Positions 6,901 to 14,735 of a DNA stretch of 64,000 nucleotides are shown one piece after another. This stretch comes from Candidatus Aminicenantota bacterium (GTDB taxonomy: Bacteria > Acidobacteriota > Aminicenantia > Aminicenantales > Saccharicenantaceae): assembly GCA_014360015.1 (NCBI GenBank), contig JACIYJ010000009.1:62001-126000 (forward strand), read 5' to 3'. Within the stretch, counting starts at the first letter, position 1. Every line of letters begins with the position of its first letter. Position numbers and translations under genes: made by a program. The notes beneath the pieces were generated by a model that saw only the letters and a program-made list of their open reading frames with translations, searched no databases and had not been told where the DNA came from.

Positions 6901-8703
6901 ATGGATATTATAAAGAGAATACTGCAAAAATACGGGAAAGATAGAACCAGACTGATTGACATCCTGAAAGAAATACAGGCTGGTCAGGGAATTATTTCAG
7001 ACAAAGCCATCGAATCGATCGCCAAGGAATTTAAAATTTCCAGAGCTGAAGTTGAAGGAGTCATCAGTTTTTATCATTTCCTGTCTGATAAGCCACTGGG
7101 TAAATATGTTGTTTATCTCAACAATTCCATAACTTCAGAAATGGCTGGACGGGAGAAAGTTGCTCGGGCTCTGGAAAAAGAAGCTGGCTGTGCTTTTGGC
7201 CAGACTTCCCCTGACGGGCTGATCACCTTATTCGAAACCTCCTGCATCGGGATGAATGACCAGGAACCGGCGGCAATCATTAACGGAGTAGTCTTTACCT
7301 GCCTAAATGAAGAAAAAGTTAAAAAAATCGTGGCCTGGATGAAAGAAGGTAAAGACGTCCAGGAAATGGTCGAAGAATTTGGCGATGGGGCCAATCAGCA
7401 CGAGTTGGTCAAGGCCATGGTCAAAAATAATATTCGAAAGCCCGGGCCAGTGCTATTTGGTGATTACACCGTCGGAAGTGCCATTACTAAAGCCTTAAAA
7501 ATGAGCCCGGAAGCAATCATCGAAGAAGTTAAAAAAGCCAACCTGCTCGGACGCGGAGGAGCCGGCTTTCCCACCGGACTGAAATGGGAATTTTGCCGCA
7601 AGGAAAAAAGCCCCGAGCATTATGTCATCTGCAATGCCGACGAAGGCGAACCCGGAACCTTCAAAGACCGAGTACTCCTGACTGAAAGACCGGAGATGGT
7701 TTTTGAAGGCATGGCTATCGCCGGTTATGCTGTTGGAGCCAGACTGGGAATCCTTTACCTGCGGCATGAATATAGCTACCTCAGAAATTACCTCCAACAT
7801 ATCCTGGAAAGGATGCGGCAGCAGGGATTTCTTGGGAAAAATATCGCCGATAAAAGCTTTGACTTTGACATCGAGATAAAATCAGGGGCTGGAGCTTACG
7901 TCTGCGGTGAAGAATCAGCCCTGATTGAATCAGCTGAAGGTAAACGAGGTGAGCCCCGGGACCGGCCTCCATTTCCGGTGCAGAAAGGTTTTCTCAACCA
8001 GCCGACCACGGTGAACAACGTCGAGACCTTAGCCACAGCCACCCAGATTATCATTCACGGCGCCGGCTGGTTCAGATCGATGGGGACTCCGGTTTCGGCC
8101 GGGACAAAGCTTCTCAGCGTTTCCGGAGACTGTGAGAGACCCGGTATTTATGAAGTGGAATTTGGCCTGACCATAAAAGAACTTCTGGAAATGGTCGGAG
8201 CTAAGGACACCTTAGCTGTCCAGGTAGGTGGCCCATCCGGCCAGTGTATTTCTGAATCCGGGTTCGGCCGCAAAATATGTTATTCTGACCTGGCTACCGG
8301 CGGTTCCATCATCATTTTCAACCGAAGCCGCGACCTTTTCTCCATTGTCCGGAATTTCCTTGACTTTTTTATCGAAGAATCTTGCGGCTGGTGTGTTCCC
8401 TGCAGAGCCGGTAATGTGCTGCTGAAGAAAAAATTCGAAAAGATTGCTTCAGGTCTTGGGACAAGGCAGGACCTGGCCGAGCTTGAAGCCTGGGGAAAAA
8501 TCATTAAGTCAATGAGCCGTTGCGGCCTCGGCCAGACTTCACCTAACCCGATTCTGACTACATTAACAAATTTCAGAGAACTATACGAAAGCCGAATAAA
8601 CAAAGAGGCCGATTTCATTCCGGAGTTTGACCTGACCCGGGCTGTAGCTGAAGCCTGTGTGCTCACCGGAAGAGAATTTCAGGAGGAAACCGAACATGCC
8701 TGA
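6901..8703 (+). CDS. hoxF: NAD-linked hydrogenase diaphorase subunit (fused NuoE-NuoF type)
   Basis: HoxF holds FMN and passes electrons between NAD(H) and the iron-sulfur chain of a bidirectional hydrogenase. The first 155 residues resemble NuoE, but only one of the four usual cluster cysteines remains (SCIGMND), so this domain probably binds no [2Fe-2S]. The NuoF part keeps the FMN/NADH loops GRGGAGFPTG (about residue 216) and CNADEGEPGTFKDR, then GAYVCGEESAL. The [4Fe-4S] ligands are ESCGWCVPC near 494 and SRCGLGQ near 540. I chose ATG 6901 (600 residues) because AGGGG precedes it by 6 bases; ATG 6886 would add five residues. The 3' end overlaps hoxU by 8 bases. The NuoE-NuoF fusion and the neighbours favour HoxF over a complex I or ferredoxin-linked subunit. 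Confidence 0.88.
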   Translation: MDIIKRILQKYGKDRTRLIDILKEIQAGQGIISDKAIESIAKEFKISRAEVEGVISFYHFLSDKPLGKYVVYLNNSITSEMAGREKVARALEKEAGCAFGQTSPDGLITLFETSCIGMNDQEPAAIINGVVFTCLNEEKVKKIVAWMKEGKDVQEMVEEFGDGANQHELVKAMVKNNIRKPGPVLFGDYTVGSAITKALKMSPEAIIEEVKKANLLGRGGAGFPTGLKWEFCRKEKSPEHYVICNADEGEPGTFKDRVLLTERPEMVFEGMAIAGYAVGARLGILYLRHEYSYLRNYLQHILERMRQQGFLGKNIADKSFDFDIEIKSGAGAYVCGEESALIESAEGKRGEPRDRPPFPVQKGFLNQPTTVNNVETLATATQIIIHGAGWFRSMGTPVSAGTKLLSVSGDCERPGIYEVEFGLTIKELLEMVGAKDTLAVQVGGPSGQCISESGFGRKICYSDLATGGSIIIFNRSRDLFSIVRNFLDFFIEESCGWCVPCRAGNVLLKKKFEKIASGLGTRQDLAELEAWGKIIKSMSRCGLGQTSPNPILTTLTNFRELYESRINKEADFIPEFDLTRAVAEACVLTGREFQEETEHA

Positions 8704-9394
8704 TAAAATAAAATTCACCATAGATGGTAAAGAATGCTTAGCTGAACCCGGACAGACTATCTACGAAGCTGCCAGGGCCAACGGTGTTTATATCCCCGTT
8801 CTCTGCCATTATGAAGGACTCAAGCCGGTCGGCAGCTGCCGTATCTGTTCAGTCCGGGTCAACGGTCGCTGGATGGCTTCCTGCACCCAACCGGTAACTG
8901 AAGGCATGGTTATCGAAAACGCGGTGCCGGAAGTTGAAGAGTTCAGAAAAGCTATCATTGAAATGCTGTTGGTCGAAGGTAATCATTTCTGCCCGACCTG
9001 TGAGAAAAGCGGTAACTGCGAGCTTCAGGCATTAGCTTACCGCTATCAGATCATGGTGCCGCAGTTCCCCTATCTTTTTCCGAAACGAGAGATTGAAGCT
9101 TTCCCTGGATTTTTGCTCGAGCACAATCGGTGCATTCAGTGTCAGCGCTGTGTTCGGGCTATTCAGACCAGAGATGGCCAGAAAATATTTACCATGAAAA
9201 ACCGTTCAAAAGATGTCCGGGTCAATGTCGATAGAAAGCTGGCAGCTAAAATGAGCGAAGACCAGATTCAGAAAGCTATGGATATCTGCCCGGTGGGCGC
9301 AATTTTGAAAAAAGAAGTTGGCTTTCGTCTTCCGATCGGAAAACGTAAATATGACCACAGGCCCATTGGGAGTGAAATAGAAGAGAAAAAGTGA
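8696..9394 (+). CDS. hoxU: NAD-linked hydrogenase iron-sulfur subunit (NuoG N-terminal type)
   Basis: HoxU wires the diaphorase to the hydrogenase through iron-sulfur clusters. The 232-residue protein keeps three complete ligand sets: C37, C48, C51 and C63 for a [2Fe-2S]; H97, C99, C102 and C108 for the His-Cys3 [4Fe-4S]; and C146, C149, C152 and C198 for a further [4Fe-4S]. ATG 8696 is preferred over the longer frame from 8657, because AGGAGG lies just before it and homology starts at MPDKIKFTIDG. The start lies inside the hoxF stop region. The large NuoG C-terminal domain is absent, as expected for HoxU. Confidence 0.9.
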   Translation: MPDKIKFTIDGKECLAEPGQTIYEAARANGVYIPVLCHYEGLKPVGSCRICSVRVNGRWMASCTQPVTEGMVIENAVPEVEEFRKAIIEMLLVEGNHFCPTCEKSGNCELQALAYRYQIMVPQFPYLFPKREIEAFPGFLLEHNRCIQCQRCVRAIQTRDGQKIFTMKNRSKDVRVNVDRKLAAKMSEDQIQKAMDICPVGAILKKEVGFRLPIGKRKYDHRPIGSEIEEKK

Positions 9395-9403
9395 GGTTAG
9401 AAG

Positions 9404-9949
9404 ATGAGTAAACCGGTAATCGCTACCGCTTCCTTAGCCGGTTGTTTCGGCTGTCATATGTCTTTTCTGGATATTGACGAAAGAATATTAGAGCTCGTCG
9501 AATTGGTGGAGTTTGACAAATCGCCTATCGATGATCTGAAAAAATTTACCCGTCCGGTTGATATTGGTCTGATTGAAGGCGGCTGCTGCAATGTGGAAAA
9601 CGTGGAAGTTCTTCGTTATTTCCGGAAAAACTGCCGGATTCTGGTTTCAGTTGGTGAATGCGCGGTTATGGGTGGATTGCCCGCTATGCGCAACACCATT
9701 CCCCTTAAAGAATGCTTAGAAGAAGCTTATCTGAATTCACTAACCGTAGCTCCAGAGGATCGATTGATCCCAAATGATGAAGAGCTGCCGCTTCTTCTTG
9801 ACCGAGTTTATCCCTGCCATGAGATTGTCAGAATAGACTATTTTCTACCTGGCTGTCCGCCATCGGCTGATCTTATCTGGGAAGCCCTAACCGCTCTTAT
9901 TCAAGGAAGGCCGATGAAACTTGATTATCCGCTGATTAAATACGACTGA
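9404..9949 (+). CDS. hoxY: [NiFe] hydrogenase small subunit, HoxY type
   Basis: The small subunit carries the [4Fe-4S] cluster nearest the NiFe site. The protein is 181 residues, typical of the short HoxY class without a Tat signal, so the enzyme should be cytoplasmic. Cluster ligands C14 and C17 (GCFGCHMS), C86 (GECAVMGG) and C151 (LPGCPPS) are all present. It starts 9 bases after hoxU and ends 13 bases before hoxH. Only one cluster can be bound, as in group 3d enzymes. Confidence 0.92.
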   Translation: MSKPVIATASLAGCFGCHMSFLDIDERILELVELVEFDKSPIDDLKKFTRPVDIGLIEGGCCNVENVEVLRYFRKNCRILVSVGECAVMGGLPAMRNTIPLKECLEEAYLNSLTVAPEDRLIPNDEELPLLLDRVYPCHEIVRIDYFLPGCPPSADLIWEALTALIQGRPMKLDYPLIKYD

Positions 9950-9962
9950 AGGATGTAAGACA

Positions 9963-11411
9963 ATGGCCAGAAAAATAACCATTGAACCAGTAACCAGAGT
10001 TGAAGGACACGGAAAGGTAACGATTCATCTTGATGATAACGGCCGGGTGGTCGAATCGCGTTTTCACGTAGTTGAATTCAGGGGATTTGAACGCTTTGTT
10101 CAGGGCCGGCCCTATTGGGAGATTCCGGTCCTTGTTCAGCGCCTATGCGGAATTTGTCCGGTCAGCCATCATCTGGCTGGAGCCAAGGCGATGGATATCA
10201 TCGTGGGTGTTTCTCCAGAGAAACTGCCGCCGACAGCCGAGAAAATCAGAAGGCTGATGCATTACGGCCAGATGCTTCAATCCCACGCTCTGCATTTCTT
10301 CCACTTAGCTTCGCCCGATCTGCTTTTTGGCTTTGATGCCGACCCGGCCGTCAGAAACATCATCGGTGTGGCTAAATTCCACAAAGAAATCGCTATCCGC
10401 GGGGTCATCCTGAGAAAATTCGGCCAGGAAATAATCAAAGCCACAGCCGGAAAGAAAATCCACGGCACGGGAGCCATTCCCGGCGGCGTCAACAAAAGCC
10501 TGACTCCGGAAGAAAGAGATTATTTTCTCAAATCTCCTGACCCCTACAATATCGATAAAATGATTGAATGGGCTCAGGAAGCTATCGATATTTTTAAGAA
10601 AATCCACAAAGAGAACAAAGACCTGCTCGACAATTTTGCCAATTTCCCCTCCAATCATCTGAGCTTAGTCCGGAAAGATGGCGCTCTGGACTTTTACCAT
10701 GGCGTGCTCCGGGCAGTTGATGCTGAAGGCCGAAAAATCCTGAACGATGTGGATTACCAGGACTACTTAGAATACATTGGCGAAGAAGTCAGGCCCTGGA
10801 GCTATATGAAGTTCCCTTATCTTAAAAAATTGGGCAAAGAGAAAGGCTGGTACCGGGTGGGCCCGATTGCCAGGTTAAACACCTGTGATTATATCCCGAG
10901 TCCGCGAGCTCAGAAAGAGTTTGAGGAATACAAAGCTTATACCGATGGCAAACCCAATAATATGACTCTTCACAGCCACTGGGCCAGGTTGATTGAGCTA
11001 CTTCATGCGGCTGAAGTGATCAAAGAACTGCTCCATGATAAAGATATTATCGGAGATAAGCTGGTCAGGAAAGGCAAGAAGAGAAAAGAAGGTGTCGGAC
11101 TGATTGAAGCTCCTCGGGGTACACTCTTCCACCATTACCGGATAAACGACGACGACCAGGTGGTCATGGCCAATTTAATCGTTTCCACCACCAACAATAA
11201 TGAAGCTTTCAACCAGGCGGTTAACTGGGTTGCTCAGAAGTTTATTTCCGAAAAGCCAGAAATAACTGAAGGAATGCTCAACCGGGTGGAGGTGGCTATT
11301 CGAGCCTATGACCCCTGCCTGAGCTGTGCCACTCATGCCCTCGGTCAGATGCCATTGGAAGTCGACCTTTATGATTCTAAAGGCAATCTTTTAGACAGAA
11401 AGAGGAAATAG
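9963..11411 (+). CDS. hoxH: [NiFe] hydrogenase large subunit, HoxH type (group 3d)
   Basis: HoxH holds the Ni-Fe centre that oxidises or evolves H2. Both metal-binding cysteine pairs are intact: C62 and C65 in RLCGICPVSH, and C452 and C455 in DPCLSCATH. The C-terminus continues 24 residues past H458 (ALGQMPLEVDL...), the peptide removed by the maturation protease, encoded immediately downstream. The opening IEPVTRVEGHGKV and FHVVEFRGFERF are characteristic of bidirectional Hox enzymes. Length is 482 residues. Together with hoxFUY it should form a soluble NAD(H)-coupled hydrogenase. Confidence 0.93.
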   Translation: MARKITIEPVTRVEGHGKVTIHLDDNGRVVESRFHVVEFRGFERFVQGRPYWEIPVLVQRLCGICPVSHHLAGAKAMDIIVGVSPEKLPPTAEKIRRLMHYGQMLQSHALHFFHLASPDLLFGFDADPAVRNIIGVAKFHKEIAIRGVILRKFGQEIIKATAGKKIHGTGAIPGGVNKSLTPEERDYFLKSPDPYNIDKMIEWAQEAIDIFKKIHKENKDLLDNFANFPSNHLSLVRKDGALDFYHGVLRAVDAEGRKILNDVDYQDYLEYIGEEVRPWSYMKFPYLKKLGKEKGWYRVGPIARLNTCDYIPSPRAQKEFEEYKAYTDGKPNNMTLHSHWARLIELLHAAEVIKELLHDKDIIGDKLVRKGKKRKEGVGLIEAPRGTLFHHYRINDDDQVVMANLIVSTTNNNEAFNQAVNWVAQKFISEKPEITEGMLNRVEVAIRAYDPCLSCATHALGQMPLEVDLYDSKGNLLDRKRK

Positions 11412-11413
11412 CC

Positions 11414-11941
11414 ACGAAGCCTGAGGCCAAAAAGAAAATTCTGGTTTATGGAATCGGCAACCCGGGACGTCAGGATGATGGCCTGGGACCTGCTTTTATC
11501 TCTGCTCTGGAAAGGAAGAAAATCCCCGGACTGACTATAGAAGCCGATTACCAGCTTCAAGTGGAAGATGCGATTCTTTTCTCCGAGCATGAAGCGGTTG
11601 TGGTTGTTGATGCCTTGAAAACAGGAGAGGAGCCTTTTATTTTCAAAAAAATAAAGCCGATTAAAAATTTCAGCTTCACCACTCATGCTGTTTCTCCTGA
11701 AGCTGTGGCTTATCTCTGCCGAACTCTGTATCGGAAAAGCCCTGAACTTTACATTCTGGGCCTCCGTGGGTACAATTTTGAAGTGGGAGAGAATTTAAGT
11801 CCGAAGGCCCAGCAGAATCTTAAAGAAGCCCTCTCTTTTTTTGTGAAGATTTTAAAAAACGTAACACCAGATAGAAAAATTTCTGCTATAATAAAATATC
11901 TCAAGGAAAAAAGTCTAAAAAAAGAGAAGAGAGAAAATCCC
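11414..11941 (+). CDS. Hydrogenase maturation protease (HoxW/HycI-like) without a standard start codon
   Basis: This endopeptidase should clip the HoxH C-terminus after nickel insertion. The frame reads VYGIGNPGRQDDGLGPA, then VVVVDAL and FTTHAVSPE. Counting from ACG 11414, these supply D21/D22, D66 and H91, the three metal-site positions of the family. No ATG, GTG or TTG precedes them: the frame opens at 11381 after a TAA, and the first GTG (11561) is beyond the catalytic Asp. AGAGGAAA lies 5-12 bases before ACG 11414, suggesting that an ATG mutated to ACG or that a rare start is used. ATA 11408, overlapping the hoxH stop, is another possibility. There is no stop before hypB, so the product may be a protease-HypB fusion through a Lys/Glu-rich linker. 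Confidence 0.7.
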
Positions 11942-12619
11942 ATGGAAAAAAGCAAAAAAGAAGTTCTGGTGCTTGAGGATATCCTTGGCTCTAACAAGAA
12001 AGTCGCCACCTCCATCAGGAAGAAGCTGGAAGAGCACGGCATCCTGGCAGTCAATCTGCTGAGCTCACCAGGGTCGGGCAAGACTACTCTGCTGGAAAAA
12101 ATTGGTCTCAGGCTTAAAGAAAAATACAGAATTGGAGTGATCGAAGGCGACATCGAAACAGAAAGAGACGCCGAGCGAATTCGGAAGCTTGGACTTCCAG
12201 CCTGGCAGATTACCACTCATGGTGCCTGCCATCTCGAAGCCAAGATGCTGGCTAAAATTTTCGACCAGATTCCGGCCGACCTGGATTTCCTCTTCATAGA
12301 AAACGTGGGTAACTTGGTCTGTCCAGCCAGCTTTGACTTAGGTGAGACCCTGCGCTTTGTCCTTCTCTCTGTGCCTGAGGGAGACGACAAACCCAAAAAA
12401 TATCCTGAAGCTTTTATCACTTCCCAGGTTTTTGTGCTGACTAAATGCGACCTGCTGCCCTATCTGCCCTTTAATGTGGAAAGAGTAGTTAAAGAAGCCT
12501 TAGAAATTAACCCAAAGCTCAAAGTCTTTAAGTCCTCAGCACTAAACGGGGAAGGAATCGAAGAACTCTGCTCATTTTTAGAATCAGAGCTTGAACAGAG
12601 GCGAGCTAAAAATGCATGA
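11942..12619 (+). CDS. hypB: Hydrogenase nickel incorporation GTPase HypB
   Basis: HypB uses GTP to deliver nickel to the hydrogenase large subunit with HypA. It shows the P-loop SSPGSGKTTL, the switch-like EGDIETERDAERI, the nickel-site HGACHLEAKM, ENVGNLVCPASFDLG, and the guanine-specificity motif TKCD. There is no N-terminal histidine-rich stretch, so it should not store nickel. ATG 11942 (225 residues) is preceded by a purine-rich AAGAGAGAAA. The same frame is open upstream through the protease domain with no stop, so HypB may be made both as an internal-start product and as the C-terminal half of a fusion. It overlaps hypA by 8 bases. Confidence 0.88.
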   Translation: MEKSKKEVLVLEDILGSNKKVATSIRKKLEEHGILAVNLLSSPGSGKTTLLEKIGLRLKEKYRIGVIEGDIETERDAERIRKLGLPAWQITTHGACHLEAKMLAKIFDQIPADLDFLFIENVGNLVCPASFDLGETLRFVLLSVPEGDDKPKKYPEAFITSQVFVLTKCDLLPYLPFNVERVVKEALEINPKLKVFKSSALNGEGIEELCSFLESELEQRRAKNA

Positions 12620-12974
12620 GATGTCCATTGTGGCCGACCTTTTTACCATAATTGAAGAACAAGCCCAGCAGACCGGAGCAAAAAAAGTAACCAAAGTCAA
12701 AGTCCTGATTGGCGAACTTTCGGGAGTGGTGCCGGAGCTGTTTCGCTCGGCCTTCCACAGCTATAAGAAGGGAACTATTGCCGACAAGGCCAAGCTGGAA
12801 ATAAAGGTCACCAGAATAAAATTCAAATGTCACAACTGCGGGAAGGAGATTAAGTCAAAAGACATTTCCTCTCCCGATTTTTCCTATGCCTGCCCCTTCT
12901 GTGGCTCAAAGGAGGTGGAGCTTACGAGCGGCCGCGAGATTTATTTAGAAAAACTGGAAATAGAAACCTCTTAA
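12612..12974 (+). CDS. hypA: Hydrogenase nickel chaperone HypA
   Basis: HypA binds nickel through its N-terminus and passes it on with HypB. The 120-residue protein begins MHEMSIV, with the nickel-binding H2 and following E3, and carries a zinc site from C73, C76, C94 and C97 (CHNCG, CPFCG). ATG 12612 is chosen because H2 must directly follow the initiator; an earlier ATG at 12591 would bury it. It overlaps the hypB stop. The remaining hyp genes (C, D, E, F) are not here and must be supplied from another locus. Confidence 0.92.
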   Translation: MHEMSIVADLFTIIEEQAQQTGAKKVTKVKVLIGELSGVVPELFRSAFHSYKKGTIADKAKLEIKVTRIKFKCHNCGKEIKSKDISSPDFSYACPFCGSKEVELTSGREIYLEKLEIETS

Positions 12975-13133
12975 ATTCTCTGCCCTGCCTTGAAAATGAT
13001 TTGTTGCCTGACAAGAAAATCTTTGTTAACATTTATTTCATCATAGGGGCCCGAGTCTAAATTTAATGATTTTATGAATGGCCTCGATTAATTTCTAATG
13101 TGAATATGGTGCAAATCGCCCGTTTTCCGGCCG

Positions 13134-13162
13134 TTGAAACGACTCCAGCGCTCTGCTAAAAT
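13134..13162 (+). promoter_or_regulatory. Putative leaderless promoter of guaA
   Basis: TTGAAA (13134-13139), 17 bases, TAAAAT (13157-13162). Six bases then precede the ATG, so +1 should be the A of the start codon. No Shine-Dalgarno-like sequence precedes the ATG. Confidence 0.6.
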
Positions 13163-13168
13163 CTGTCT

Positions 13169-14701
13169 ATGAATAAAGCCCTGATACTGGATTTCGGGTC
13201 GCAGTATACCCAGCTAATCGCCCGCAAGGTGCGCGAGCTCGGGGTTTACTCGGAAATTCATCCCTTTAACATCTCCTTAAAAAAGATAAAAAGCCTGCAG
13301 CCGGGCGCCATCATCTTCTCCGGCGGGCCGAAGAGTGTCTACGAGCCAGATTCCCCGCATCCCGACCCGGAAATTTTTGAGCTGGGAATTCCCATCCTGG
13401 GCATCTGCTACGGGTTACAGCTCATAGCCCATCATCTGGGCGGCCGGGTGCAGAAAGCGCCGGAAAGGGAATATGGATTTGCTTCGCTGCATATACTTGA
13501 CCGAAGCGGCTTGCTTCACGGCCTTAAAGACAGAACCCAGGTCTGGATGAGCCACGGCGACCGCCTTGAAGCTATCCCACAAGGCTTCGCCATTACCGGC
13601 AAAACCGCTAATTCTAAAGCTGCGGTAATTGAGAATCGCGAGCGCCGAATCTACGGGGTTCAGTTCCACCCGGAAGTGGCTCACACCCAAGAAGGCAAAA
13701 AAGTCCTGGCCAATTTTCTCTTCCGCTTGGCCGGCCTTAAAGCTGACTGGAACATGAGTTCCTTTATCCAGGACAAGGTCAAGGAAATCAGACAACTCGT
13801 AGGAAAAGAAAAGGTCATCTGCGGTCTGAGCGGCGGGATTGATTCCCTGGTGACTTCGCTCATCATCCAGAAAGCCATAGGCCGTCAGCTTCACTGCATC
13901 TTTGTCAACAACGGATTGCTGCGCAAGGGCGAGTATGAAAGTCTCCTTGAAGAATTTCGCCAAAAGTTCGCGCTCCAGGTCATCGGGGTTGAAGCCGAAA
14001 ACCAGTTCTTAGAAAAACTGAAAGGCGTGACCTCGCCCGAAAAGAAACGCAAAATCATCGGCCAGGTGTTCATAGAAATTTTTGAAGAACAAGCCAGGAA
14101 ACTGGGCGACGTTAAATTCTTAGCCCAGGGCACTATCTACCCTGATGTCATAGAAAGCACCTCAGTCAAAGGGCCTTCCCACCGCATCAAATCTCACCAT
14201 AACGTGGGCGGACTGCCTGAAAAACTCAATTTCAAACTGGTTGAGCCGCTGCGAGAACTTTTTAAAGATGAAGTGCGCGCTTTAGCTCTCGAGCTGGGCG
14301 TCAGCCACGAGTTTATCCAGCAGCATCCCTTCCCAGGGCCAGGACTGGCCGTGAGAATCATCGGTGAGGTAAACAAAGAAAGTTTGCGCATGGTGAGAGA
14401 AGCAGACGCTATTCTTTTAGAAGAAGTGAAAAAAGCCCGAATTTACAATAAATTATGGCAGGCGTTTGCGGTCCTGCTGCCGGTCCGTTCAGTCGGGGTT
14501 ATGGGCGACCAGAGAACTTACCAGCAGGTGGTAGCCATCCGCATGGTTCAGAGCACCGACGGCATGACTGCCAACTGGTATCCAGCTTCCCCGAAACTTC
14601 TGGCGCGAATTGCCACCAGAATCGTCAATGAAGTTGACGGCGTCAACCGGGTAGTTTACGATATCACCTCCAAGCCACCCGGAACGATTGAATGGGAATG
14701 A
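13169..14701 (+). CDS. guaA: GMP synthase (glutamine-hydrolysing)
   Basis: GuaA converts XMP to GMP with ATP and glutamine-derived ammonia. The class I glutaminase domain comes first, with nucleophile C80 in ILGICYGLQ and the His-Glu pair in QFHPEVAHT near residue 167. The PP-loop ATP pyrophosphatase (SGGIDSLV near residue 220) and the C-terminal dimerisation domain follow, ending KPPGTIEWE. Length is 510 residues, standard for the bacterial enzyme. The start fits the leaderless promoter immediately upstream. dnaE follows after 34 bases and is probably co-transcribed. Confidence 0.96.
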   Translation: MNKALILDFGSQYTQLIARKVRELGVYSEIHPFNISLKKIKSLQPGAIIFSGGPKSVYEPDSPHPDPEIFELGIPILGICYGLQLIAHHLGGRVQKAPEREYGFASLHILDRSGLLHGLKDRTQVWMSHGDRLEAIPQGFAITGKTANSKAAVIENRERRIYGVQFHPEVAHTQEGKKVLANFLFRLAGLKADWNMSSFIQDKVKEIRQLVGKEKVICGLSGGIDSLVTSLIIQKAIGRQLHCIFVNNGLLRKGEYESLLEEFRQKFALQVIGVEAENQFLEKLKGVTSPEKKRKIIGQVFIEIFEEQARKLGDVKFLAQGTIYPDVIESTSVKGPSHRIKSHHNVGGLPEKLNFKLVEPLRELFKDEVRALALELGVSHEFIQQHPFPGPGLAVRIIGEVNKESLRMVREADAILLEEVKKARIYNKLWQAFAVLLPVRSVGVMGDQRTYQQVVAIRMVQSTDGMTANWYPASPKLLARIATRIVNEVDGVNRVVYDITSKPPGTIEWE

Positions 14702-14735
14702 CGGCATTTTCTTTAAGGCTCAAGGGTTGGTAAAT

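Noticed and set aside
9963-11411. Methanogen-type F420-reducing or group 4 hydrogenase
   Set aside because: HoxF/HoxU diaphorase partners, the short HoxY and the VVEFRGFERF signature of the large subunit fit group 3d; no F420-binding subunit or membrane subunits are present.
11886-11891. TATAAT inside the protease-HypB linker as a hypB promoter
   Set aside because: No acceptable -35 lies at the right distance, and the motif falls in an A/T-rich linker, so chance is likely.
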